Positions 1 to 11,000 of a DNA stretch of 64,000 nt are shown here, piece by piece. The notes under the pieces are model-generated. The model was not told where the DNA came from. It did not search any database and saw only the letters and a list, made by a program, of their open reading frames with translations. Source of the stretch: Larus michahellis (lineage: Eukaryota > Chordata > Aves > Charadriiformes > Laridae); contig NC_133911.1 in NCBI RefSeq assembly GCF_964199755.1, positions 5,235,001 to 5,299,000 on the forward strand. Reading direction: 5' to 3'. How positions within the stretch are numbered: position 1 is the stretch's first letter; every line of letters begins with the position of its first letter. A program made the position numbers and the translations under genes.

Positions 1-3000
1 AGGTGTCTCAGCATTATGCTTCAGGTCATCCTTTCCCACAGTGTAAACATTAACCACAAGTCACCAGGATTTTTTGAGGTTCATAGCCGAAGCAGAGCTG
101 GTCTTCCCATAGTCAATGGCTGGCATATCTCTCAGTCAGCACTGAGCCAGGCTGTACATAGGCAGTCTTTTAACACTCTCCCAATAACCAAGGAGTGTCA
201 GGGCTCTCAGTCACTCACTACAACTGACTGCACCTCCTATTCTTCTAGAGAGAAAAATCAAGGCTGTAAAGTCTTGATCTCAGCGGCATCCTCTAACCAC
301 AAGCTCCTGAATCCAGTTCCGTGTTAGTGTGGAAAAAATAATTTTCTTTTGCCGGTTTTAATTTTACCCAGTTTCTCATTCCCTCGAATGCCCTTGTTCC
401 TGTGCAGACAGCCTGCTGCTCCTGGTGTTGGGTCAGCCCTGCAGTGGTGGCATGACACAGTATTTAAAATGGTAGCTTCTTCTTGGTGTCTTGGCCCTGA
501 AAGTGGAACTAAGCCCATTTTAGCAATGACAAGGTGCTTAGTAACAGCAGGTGTCTTGTAACAAACCAGGCCCTGCATCTGTAGCGTCTGAATGCAGCTG
601 ACTGGGAGGCAGAACATGTTATGACAGACAACTGCTGACCTTTGGGCAAGGCAGTCTCTGCCCTGGCCTCATCTCCGCTTGCTCATTTTGGTCTGCTGTC
701 TTTGTGCTTCAGCTTTCCCCATATAAAACAGGAGGAGGCAATAATTGCTTACTGCAGAATGAGACATATAGACAGAATTCAGATTATGTGTGTATACTTT
801 ACAGCCTTTAAGATGTTCATTAAATCACTCAAAGTAGTCTCAACAGAATTTTGCTGAAGAATAGCCAGGTGAGGTGTCTCACTATGTCTGCAAAAATACA
901 TATATGTCCTGCATGCTCCTACACCCCTGGACTTTGGATACTCTTTTGGACATACACTTCTCCCAAGGCTCCTCCCAAAATAAGAACGATGACCTCAGCC
1001 ATTCTTAGGGCAGCTGAGTGCTATCAGTATCTTCATCGCCACCAGAGAGACTTCTTTGATGGTGCTCCAGGCAGGGATGCACTTTGGAAAAGAGAACAGA
1101 GCTTCACATATGTATCGGCCTCCTGACAGACACGCACTTAATGCAGGCTTCTAGATTCCTTTCACCAAGTCCTTTGGCTGCTTTAAATCCAGACCTTCAG
1201 TGTTTTCAGGAAAGAAACATAACTCCTTGTGCTCTTGCTTGACTGTGTTGCTGGTTTTAATTTGAATGCCAGAAAATAGCTGAGTTGCAGGCGTGTATCA
1301 GTTGTGTTGGACTATTTTACCCATATTTCAGCTAGCTGAGGACTTGAGACAGAACTGTCACAGAAACGTCAGACCCAACTCCATCTGCACTCTGCAAAAA
1401 AAGTAACTGACTTCAGTGGGAGCTGGATTGGGACCTAAAACAGTGAGTGCAGTGGTGCTGCAATGTCTTTCATCTCAAAGTTGCTGGGTGAAATCCAGAC
1501 CGTGCTGGTAATGGCTGGGAAGCTGCCAGCTGCTAGTGATGTGGAACAAGTTGGTGAGTCCTTTCTCCAGTTTGTAGGAAGCCACCAGACAAAACAAGTC
1601 CCAAGAATAGCCAGCTCAACCCATTCCTGGTTGGGTTCAGGCTGTACCGGCAAAGGAGTAATTTAGGAACTTCCCCTCATGTGGCTCCTGTGGTGTCTGA
1701 TCTGTGGAGGCCACAATGCTTCTGTGGACATTTATCCTCATGAAATTCCCTAGAAATACTCAACATGCTATAAAAACAGTGTCTGGAACATAGTGCTTTC
1801 CCAGATCTGGCCCACTCTCCTGGTGCTTTGATACGCTCATAGCATAACCACAAAACCCATCTTCCGCTTTGATTTCCCTGCCCGTAGCTGCATCTCCTGA
1901 CTGAATACCTACACTGCAGTGCTCTTTCTTTCAGCTCCTAGAGGTGAAGCGCACTGTGTGAAGAGTAGAGACATCGTCGTGTGGGGTACCCCAAGAGCTC
2001 AAATTCAATGGATGGCTGAAGCAATGAAGAGACTGACTTTCTAACAACATCCCACTGGGCATGTGAAGCAGTGTGGGAGACTGGACAGTCAATATTTCTC
2101 CCAGTTTGAGATCAATTTTGGAAAATGATGATGGGGAAGGAGAGGCAGTCCACTGCGCAGACCATCTGTAGAGCTGTTGAGGCAAGCAGATGCAAGCAAA
2201 CATATCTCTTCATTCCGCCTGGCTGAGGGAAATGAAAGGAAAGGTGATGCCAGCCTGGATGCAGGTAATACTTTCGCTGTCAGGCTCAAACAGTGCTAGT
2301 GGCTTTGTTTTCCAAGGCTTCAGAAAAAGTCATTGATGCCTCAGCTTTTTAGAACTGATCTCCCCTTTGAGATGTGTTTCGTGAAGAGGAACAGTAGCCA
2401 CAAGGCAGAGTATCTCAGAGTGTCCAGGGCGGATGATAGGCACATGTAGGCAAAACTGGGGGTGCAGTCAGAGAACACGTGCGGGATCTGTTAAAGATCA
2501 AACTTCATATGCCTAATTCCTCGCTGCTCTCAGGCGGTTCTGCTTCTAACATTGCTCCTACAGTGCTCTCTGCTGGGGAATGAGAGGCAGAGGCAAACAT
2601 GGCTGCAAGTATCCTTTAGCCTAAAAGGTAGATAACCCTCACAGGCTAAGGACCAATGTACAAATTTAGCTCATGCATTGCGCCAGTGAATGTATACAGT
2701 GTCCTCTGGCCCACCCATACAAACTAGGCCGAACCTGTGCTCTAGGAGTAACTTTCCAGCCAGTGCAGAAGCAGGTGGCATAAATGTCTGGAGCTAGTAA
2801 CCTGTTGCTGTTCTGGTGGGGTGACAGTGGTCCCCAGGCTTCTTGTGCAGCTTGGAGCACGTTCAGGCTGCCCAGTCAAGACACGCAGCTGGAATCACAC
2901 GTAACAGAGTCCTTATTGAGCTTGGCAAGAAAATTCGATTAGTGTCTTCCTGCTTCTGCTACGCTGCTGTATATGGTAAATGGGGTAAACGGTAAATTTC

Positions 3001-6000
3001 ACTAGAATAATTGATCACCTCGTAAAATGGAAAACCATAAGCTGTTGATCACCCAGCTAGGCTAGCTAGCAAAGGCCCTGCTAACCTTGGATTTGGTGAT
3101 GGAAGAACACTTCTGTCACTGTAACATATGTCATTTTCAGAAGATGATAATGGTGGTCCGGTGGAAAAAAAGCCCAACACCGCTGTGTGCTCCTAGCCGG
3201 TACTTCCACCAGAGGGCCCTGCGGACAGATCTTCACGTTCAGAAGGGCCTCTAGTGTAGATGAGCAATCAGGTGAAATGGTACAGTTTTAATCAAAATAA
3301 TGATTCCAAACAGTATGGTGTTATGTTACAATAGAGTCCTCCCCTTTAATTAGTATTCTTTGGAGGCAGTGCTGTCCATAAATAGCCTGTAGCTACTTTA
3401 CTGACACTATATAAACTCTCAATAGCTTGGAACTTGTTCCTAACATTTTTAGTGGGGATGAATTGGGATATGTGGTTTCATCTCCTGCAGCAGATAAAGA
3501 ACCAAGCAGAAAAGTGTTCATAGGTAGAGAGTCTTGGTAATTGCCTAAGAAACCTACGTTAGCTGCTGCAATGGGTTAAATTTAACTGAAATCTACAAAC
3601 ATTTAAGTTGCTGGGCTGGGCTGTAGATGCGATGACTGAGGAGGAGTCCGCTCTGTCAATTCTGCTGCCCACAGTCAGACATCTGAATTGCTTCCACATT
3701 AATTACAAGAGTTCAAGTACCAAATTTCAATGGCTGCTGCATGTCTCTGTGGCAGTACCAAGGGACATAGAGTGAGTGTAGATGTTTCTCTGAGAGTTGA
3801 GTATTTAAAGAAGTCATCATAGGCCTCGTTAGTCTCACACAGGGGGCAGACAGGGAGGTGCTGATCTGCAGTCTGCCCTTATGGCTATTTTCTGTTGCTG
3901 CCCATTTTTGCTTTTATATGGAGCCATAGGATGCAGAGCGTACATTAGAACAAAGTTACAAACAGTTTAAAGTTTGCTGACCTTCGTCTGTCCTACCTCA
4001 GCCCAGCCCGCATGGAAACAGAGGAACTGGAAATCGGGCCCTACCGCTTTAACGTTGAGAATTGTAACGTGACCTCCCTCCTGCGTACATAACCCTGCCA
4101 TGCCAGTCAGTGAACCGACTCCAAATGGCTGTGTTCTGGTCACATCCTTCCCCGCGTCTCAGATCACAGGCAGTCCTGCTAGAAACCCTTGTCCAGAGGG
4201 TTTTCTGGGAAGCCGTTTGATGAGTGGCTGTCTTGAGCCTACGCCTCCCGCACACCCCCCGGCATGGGCTGCCACCCAAGACAGGGGCCCTGGCACTTCT
4301 CTCCTGCCTGTCAGCTGCTCTTGCTCCTGCCCAGCCCGTCGCCTTACAGAAAAGCCCCGCTGCCCAATTACCAACCGACAGCTGCACGAGATTCTTCAAA
4401 GTGCACAGCATAAGGGCAGGGAAAGAGCAAAGGAACGGCAACGGAGTAAAAAAAAAAAAGGGGGAAAGGACACCCACCCCACGTGCACATTCTGAAGGAC
4501 CCTACATGCTCCAGTTACTTAAACTGATTTTCTTCTCCTTCTTTGTGCCCAGAAGGCACAGCTTCTTCTCTCCTCAACCGCCCTTGCCATAGCAACTTCC
4601 CATCCTTTTTCATACAGCTTGCACAACTCTGCCCTGTCAGATCCTGTCAGGATTAGCTTCCCCCACGTCTTTATGCCCCTAAACCAGCTGACTGATACTT
4701 GAACATACTTGCCTACTTGAGCATCTCACCTCATTCCTTTCCCTGCCATGTCATAGTCACCCCATCCACTGTTGTCCAGGAAAGCTGATTTCTCCTTCCT
4801 TTCCTCTACCCCCTGCTTGAAGCAGGTTTTTTTCTGTCACTCAGGTCAGTCTCCCCATTTCCAGTCTGTAAAGGACTGCCTGGCACCTCCCCAGGCCCTA
4901 CAGACCCCTTTGAGCTAGGAGCTGTTTTCCTAAATTTGCTGGTGGGCGAGAAATAACCTCCTGCCACTGCATATCTCCCCACAAAGTGTTGTGTTTGTGC
5001 ACATTCGCACACTGTGAGAAGGGCTGCTTTGCCTCTGTGGAACTGGGAGTGTAAGACTGGGGGTCAAAACTGGTTTTGATGTGTGTGGGGAGGTTTTTTT
5101 ATTTGGGCATGTGGGAAAACGCTTAGCCAAGTCCTGTCCAACTGTGTGTACGTATGTGTAATAGGGCCCTGTGTGTGTGACTGCAAAAGGCTAGTAGCCC
5201 TGCCTTTGTGTGTTTGTAGTTTATGTATGTGTCTAAATGAGAATACTTGGCCCAGCTTTCACTGGACACGTATGTGTATTTATGTGACTCCTTACCCTTT
5301 GCAGCATGCGTGTGTACCACTGTTGTGTTGAGCTGGAAGTCTCAGCAGAGGGGTCCTCACAGCCAGAACTGGTTGTGTTGACGTTATCAGGTGCCATAGG
5401 TGTGTTATCTCAATGCTTATACCTATCTGGAAGTCTTTGTGATAAGGTCAGTGGCTTTTTTTAGCTGGTGAGAGGCACTATAAACAAGGTGGGCCTCCAA
5501 AGATCACATGGTGGTTGAATCAATACCTCGAGCAAACAAAAGAGATATGTTAATAGAGTCATCTGCATTCTGATAAACCTGCAACGCCTGCCAGCTCTCT
5601 TCTGAGTCATCTCCTCTCCAGATTTTTTTTATTCTTAGATTCATTTGCGTGATCTGTTACACTTTAGAGAAAACTTCATTTATCTCACTGTTTGACAGCG
5701 CCAGCATCCTTGATATACTTACAACTCGGAAATCCATATTGCTGCTTGGATTGTGGGTTTATATTCTAGGTTATGACAAAGTGTAACTTTATAGAATCTC
5801 AATGATGACTTGGGGTCCTCAGGATCCCAGGATGTGTGGGGACAACATGGTCAGAGCAGTAACTTTGCCTCAGATCCTATTTGCGCTTAATGCTGTATTC
5901 ATTCCTTAATTTCAGCAAACTCTGTAGACAAGGGATGCCACCACCCTTGTCCACTAGCCTGATTCTGCTTCAGTAGATCATTACTCTTCAGCCATCACCC

Positions 6001-7297
6001 AAGATCACTTAGAGGCAACTGGTCTTTGTAGCACCTTAGGGTTCATCACCATCACCTCAAAAAGAAACAGAAAGGTCTAGAAGGGCTGTTCTTTGGAGAG
6101 TGAGTATTCAGGACAGGCACACCCAAACAGCACTGGCCCCAGTGCAGACCCAGGTATTGCTTCTTCTCTTGATTTTTAACCCTTAAGCCATGTTTTTTCT
6201 CTGAGTAGGCTGAAGTCTAAATGCTGGGAATGTGCACACCCAAATTTCGAACAGTGCCTAGAAGTATTAGGACTGGGAAATCTGGTTTGTGCCATAAGGC
6301 AGGAGTGAATTTCATGTCTGGATCTGAATTTAAGCTATGAGGCTGTTTGTTCAAGTCAAGGATAATAGAAAACTCGTGTATATGGAAAATATGCAGACCT
6401 AGGGTCTTTCTGTAGATTTTAATGTTTTCCTCAGGATTTTAACGTTAATGTTAAAAGCCAGACATTCCTAAATGTCCTGGCTGTGAAATTAACCCACAGC
6501 ATATAAATTGATGGCATTTATCCTACAGATGAGTGTAAATCACTGCACTGGGCCAAAGTTCTGCCACTGACTTTAGGGCAGTGTAAATTTTAAAAACCTC
6601 CTGTCACGTGTCCCTTAAATACAAATACTTCTAAAGATCATTGTTGATCCGCCTCTCAGAAATACTCAGCGGGTCACTTACCCGGCAGTGCAGATGTCTG
6701 AGCTTTCCCCCAGGGCGTTCAAAGGACCAGAGGAAAGCTGCATGCTTTGAATATGTAAACAGCACTCGACTTTTTTTCTTGGATTAGTTAAATAACTGAG
6801 ATATTTCCTCTGTTTTTAATATTAATATAAAAACAGAAGAACCATTCGCATAAAGAATAGCTTGACGTTTCTGGAATTCTTGGGGATTAGGGGGGGAGAA
6901 AGACTATTTCTGTACTGCTCACTGGATGCCACCATTCGGACGTGCCAGAGCACAGGCTACAGCACAGCATGATTTTTATGTTTCCGCATGTCCACGTCAT
7001 TGGCCCGTTTGGCACATCTATGCTCTGCTTGCAGCATCTCAGCTTAAATAAGCTGCCTACCCCATCTGTCCTTGCAGTGCATGGTTCAAGAACACATGGT
7101 GAAAGGCCAGGGAGATGTCGCTGCCACAGCTGACAGGATTTCCAGCGATGGAGCCGTGCATGCCTGTGGCTCACATCACCAAGGACCCAGCCTGCGCTTC
7201 CTTCTCTCTGTGCCAGCTTACCTTACATCCAACCTGAGGCCAGGTTTACACCTAAAAACGTGGGCCCAAAGCAAACCTGAGCTCTGGCATTGGCTCC
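1..7297. other. Intergenic region upstream of SLC25A33
   Basis: No exon or gene is recognised. Open frames are short, overlap on both strands and resemble no family I know. It holds degenerate TG-rich sequence near 5140-5330, a short A run near 4450 and the CTCF-like motif. Confidence 0.6.
3206..3220 (+). promoter_or_regulatory. CTCF-like motif
   Basis: CCACCAGAGGGCCCT fits the CTCF core CCASYAGRKGGCRSY with one mismatch. It lies in the intergenic region upstream of SLC25A33. Binding is inferred only. Confidence 0.35.
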
Positions 7298-7799
7298 TGT
7301 TGTGGTTTCAGCTGGGACGGGGTTGACTTTGGTGCTGGCAGCAGGTGCTGTGTTTGGGTTTGGGATGGGAAGTGTGTCAGTGCGCTGGTGGCGGTGGTGG
7401 TTGCCGAGTTCTCAAGGGCTGTTCTGCGCCTCACGCCACCCCCCCAGCGATGGGCTGGGGGGCACAGGGAGCTGGGAGGGGACACAGCTTTTGGTCACCC
7501 CAACTGGCCAAAGGGATACTCCATGCCCTGGGACGTTACGCTCAGCGTATAGAGCTGGGGGAGAAGAAGGAAGGAGGGACACACTCGGAGTGATGGCGTT
7601 TGTCTCCCCAAGGCACCGTTACAGCGATGGAGCTCTGGTTTCCCGGGGATGGCTGAGCACCCGCCTGCCCAGGGGGAGCAGGGAACGAGCTCCTTGGTTT
7701 GCTTTGCCCTCACGTGCAGCTTTGCCTCTACCCGTTAAACTGTCTTTTATCCCAACCCACGAGTTTCTCCTCGCTTTCACCCTCCGCTTCTCTCCCCCC
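7298..7799 (+). mobile_element. Partial solo LTR of an avian endogenous retrovirus, 3' truncated
   Basis: From TGTTGTGG at 7298 onward, the order of blocks matches an LTR family that I recall as common in neoavian genomes. These include CCCCAACTGGCCAAAGGGAT near 7499, a decayed TATA-like GTATAGAG near 7547, a purine-rich stretch and GTTAAACTGTCTTTT near 7735. The last part of the LTR is missing, and the sequence runs into the SLC25A33 CpG island. No gag, pol or env sequence is adjacent, so it is a decayed solo LTR. The family assignment is from memory. Confidence 0.65.
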
Positions 7800-7854
7800 C
7801 GAGCCTCCATAGCGCGCCCCGGCGCGACACGGCCGGGGGCGGGGCTGCCCGCCG

Positions 7855-7862
7855 TGACGTCA
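7855..7862 (+). promoter_or_regulatory. Palindromic CRE (CREB/ATF site)
   Basis: A perfect TGACGTCA lies 107 bp upstream of the SLC25A33 start codon inside its CpG island. Full CREs close to start sites are commonly bound by CREB/ATF. Function here is inferred. Confidence 0.6.
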
Positions 7863-7902
7863 CGCGCGGCCGTGTGACGCAGCCCGCGCCGCCCGCCGGC
7901 GT

Positions 7903-7908
7903 CACGTG
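7903..7908 (+). promoter_or_regulatory. E-box CACGTG
   Basis: The context GTCACGTG fits the USF, MYC/MAX and TFEB group of basic helix-loop-helix factors. It lies 61 bp upstream of the start codon. SLC25A33 is known to be growth-factor and mTOR responsive, so such a site is plausible but untested. Confidence 0.5.
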
Positions 7909-7968
7909 CGCGCCGGGGCCCGGCCTCCGCCTGCGGCTGGCGGAGCCGGCGGCGGCAGCAGCGGCAGG

Positions 7969-8018
7969 ATGGCGGGCGGCCCGCAGGAGAACACGCTGCT
8001 GCACCTCTTCGCCGGGGG
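7969..8018 (+). CDS. SLC25A33: SLC25A33 coding exon 1
   Basis: It encodes residues 1-16 plus two bases of codon 17 ([16 protein letters not shown]). The context GCAGGATGG supports the start. The donor is G|GTGAGT-like at 8019. The first in-frame methionine is used and its position agrees with the human protein. Confidence 0.95.
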
Positions 8019-11000
8019 GTGAGTGCGGCCTCCGCCGCGGCGGAGGAGCTGGGCCGGGTGGCGCGGGGCGAGGGCCCGGCGGGGCGGGCCCCGCTGAGGG
8101 GGATTCCCGCCCGGCCGCGGCTGAGGGGCGGCGGGGGTCTGCGGCCTGCCCTCCCCCGGCCTGCAACGGGGGAACGGGCAGTGGGCGACGAGCGCGGCCC
8201 TTCCACCCTCGCCCTCACAACGCTGCCTGCCGCCCTTTGAGCAGCCTGGCAACGTTCTTCTCCTCGCTGTCTCGGTGAAGGAGGCCCAGAATTAGCAATT
8301 ACATCCTTAGGCAGGATGCCTAACAGCCAGGCAGAAAAGCTAAGAAAGGATCACGGTACAGCTTGAGGTCAGCGCTGGGCAGAGTTAGTTGGGCTGCTGT
8401 GACATTTAGCTATATATAATTCAAAATATTACATAGCTGCAGCACCCAGCTCGGTTAAATGAAATGCTTTACTCTAAATCCTGCCCTGAATCAAGCAGGG
8501 ACTGAGGGATGTCATCCAAAAGGCAATGTCCAGGCAGCAGGCTTTATGCTTTTTGATGGAATAGCTTGATTTTTGTAAAGGAACATACCTGTATAACACT
8601 TCAATAAGCTCTGCATAGGTGACAGTTAATAGCGGGGGCTGTGTAACTGCCTGATGCATATAATTATACTGAAAAGCAAGTACTGCAAAAAGAGATGGGG
8701 GGGGGAAAGAGAGTTAGAGAAGGTCATACTTCTAAGTGACACAGCATGCCAGGCCACTTCTTTTAAGTTCTTGCAGGGAGTTGTAAACCTCTTGTTTTTG
8801 TTGTGTTAAAATCTTAAAGTAACGACCCCACCCACCTCAACCCGGAATCCAAAAGCCCTCCTAAAAAGCATTGTTAATTAACTTATTACAGTAATTGTAA
8901 TAGGAGTCCAGTAAGATTGTTTTATGGTGGAACTTAAAAATAAATTTTAAAGAATAACCTGCTATGCAGATAGTTAGTGCTGTTGTATGCACTTCTGTCC
9001 TTATCAGAAATCATCTTTTGTTTTAATCTTTTTTTAATGGCTTAATAAGTAGTAGAATATTCTGTAGTGCTTGTCAGCTGACAATAGTTAGGAAGCCAAC
9101 ATGAAATCTATTGTTAGTTTAAATCTGTTTAATAGTAGACCATTGTTTCTTCTGTTGCTAAGTAGGAGACTTCAGTCTCCTCTGACACGTCCCTGGAGCA
9201 GTAAGTTCATTTAAGATAATATTAAACCCAGCAAAGCTAAGTTTTTTTCAGAGACACTGCCGCCCTTCTGCTGACTTGGATAGTATGTGTTGTTTTGAGT
9301 CCTGTCCTTCCCCTGCCTCCCACACTTGCATTAGAGCAATACCTGGAGCCCGTGACAGAAACTGGACCTGAATGCACATATGCAACTGGTTTGGATAGTA
9401 ACAATGCCTATCCAGAACTCTAGGTGTCCTCACATAGCTCATCAGACTATAAATAAATAGGCATTTTAACCTCATTGGTGTTTTAGTCTAGTATACTGGG
9501 TGATCAGCATCTTCCTTACTCATTTAACATACCCTTTACCCTCTCTAAGGTTCCTAGTAAACAGCCATTTTCTACAGCAGGCCTAGTAAGGCACCGGGTC
9601 CAATCTGTTCGTGAGAGAGCATGGGAGGGAAGAATGGAAACGCAGCAGGGAATATCCCCCTCACTGCTCTGACATCATAAGATTTATCTATTTCTAAAGC
9701 AGCAATGAAAATACAGCAGGGAGGAAAGAGATGGTCTTTTAGGGTCTACAGGCCTTTAAATATGATTCTTATTCAGCATATCCTGTTATTTACAGAGACG
9801 TATAAGAGTGTACCATCATTTATGTTGCTATGGTGTTACAGAAAGGAAAATGAGACAGCAAATTTAGTCTTCTTGTGCACCAGCCAATGGTAAAGTGTTT
9901 GGTCCACTACACAGCTGCCACCATCCAGTTTATTTCAGAGCGGTTCCCTGTCCAAGGCTCTGAACTTCCATATCCTGAATGTGTACATATCTACTAATGC
10001 TATTATCTCTTCTTTTCAAGAGAGAGATGCAGACTTCTTATGGCTCACTGGATAGAACAAGAAATTGAACATTGCCCAAGTTGTTAGAACACCTTTCTCT
10101 ACACATAAGAACTGTAGTAGGAAATACATGATGTGTTTGGAGGGGTGCTGGACCATCCAGAAACACAAATCACATTAGATATGAGGCGCTGTGCCATGTC
10201 TGCATTACGCATTGCAGTTCTTAGTAGTGGTAAAGGTAGCCAGCTCAATAAAATCTGATTAAAGGAGCTCAGCTGTGATAATATTTTGCTACATCTTTTA
10301 CATCACCAAAGGAATTTTAGAATAAATTGTTAGTGTGTTAGTGCTTGAGTAATAGTCTCCGTTCAGGTCCTTCCTCAGTCCTTCAAATATCTTTACCTTT
10401 GCACTTCTTTTCAGTGAAACCTATTATAAGAAATGGGTTGTATTATGACATAAAGCTGTTTGCAGAACCAGGATGTTGGGTCAAATTACCCCTCCAGCAG
10501 AAGAAAGTGTTGGAAGTTTAGAATACTTTATAAGTTGTGTAAGATGCTAGCCTTTGTTCAATTATAAAGGTTTTTTTTCGGATAAAGCACGAGCAACCCG
10601 TGCACTTGAAATAATTTTGATAGAGACATTATTGGTATTGTGATAGCTTCCTGTGAAGGTGAGGATGGGGTGCAGTGTCTGCTTAAGAAGATGTAATACA
10701 GGATCCTTATGTGTGCACAAGGAAGGCAGGCCAGCCTCGGGTAATCTTAATGGCCAGAAGAGAAGTGTTTAATACTTCAGAGGCTAGGAGTGATGAAACG
10801 CACTTGAATAAGGTCTTTGGGGAGACCTTATAGCCCCTTCCAGTACTTAAAGGGGGCCTACAGAAAAGGTGGAGAGGGACTCTTTATGGGGCAGTGGGGT
10901 GATAGGATGAGGCGTGATGGTTTTAAACTGCAAGAGGGTAGATTTAGGTTGGATATTAGGAAGAAATTGTTTGCTGTGAGGGTGGTGAGCCCCTGGCCCA

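Larger units (their letters stand above)
7800..8240 (+). promoter_or_regulatory. SLC25A33: CpG-island promoter of SLC25A33
   Basis: This is dense CpG sequence around the start codon. It contains a GC box (GGGGGCGGGG near 7835), a palindromic CRE (TGACGTCA, 7855-7862), a second half-CRE near 7875 and an E-box CACGTG at 7903-7908. There is no clear TATA box. The arrangement fits a broad, housekeeping-type promoter. Confidence 0.8.

Noticed and set aside
4049-4495. Overlapping frames of 131-142 aa on both strands in the upstream region
   Set aside because: No domain, compositionally biased, no splice logic, and no resemblance to a neighbouring gene such as SPSB1.
7290-7877. 195-aa + strand frame upstream of SLC25A33
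   Set aside because: It lies over the decayed LTR and has no similarity to a host or viral protein.
7619-8218. 199-aa minus-strand frame across the LTR and SLC25A33 CpG island
   Set aside because: Low-complexity Arg/Pro/Ala product caused by high GC content. A divergent gene is not supported.
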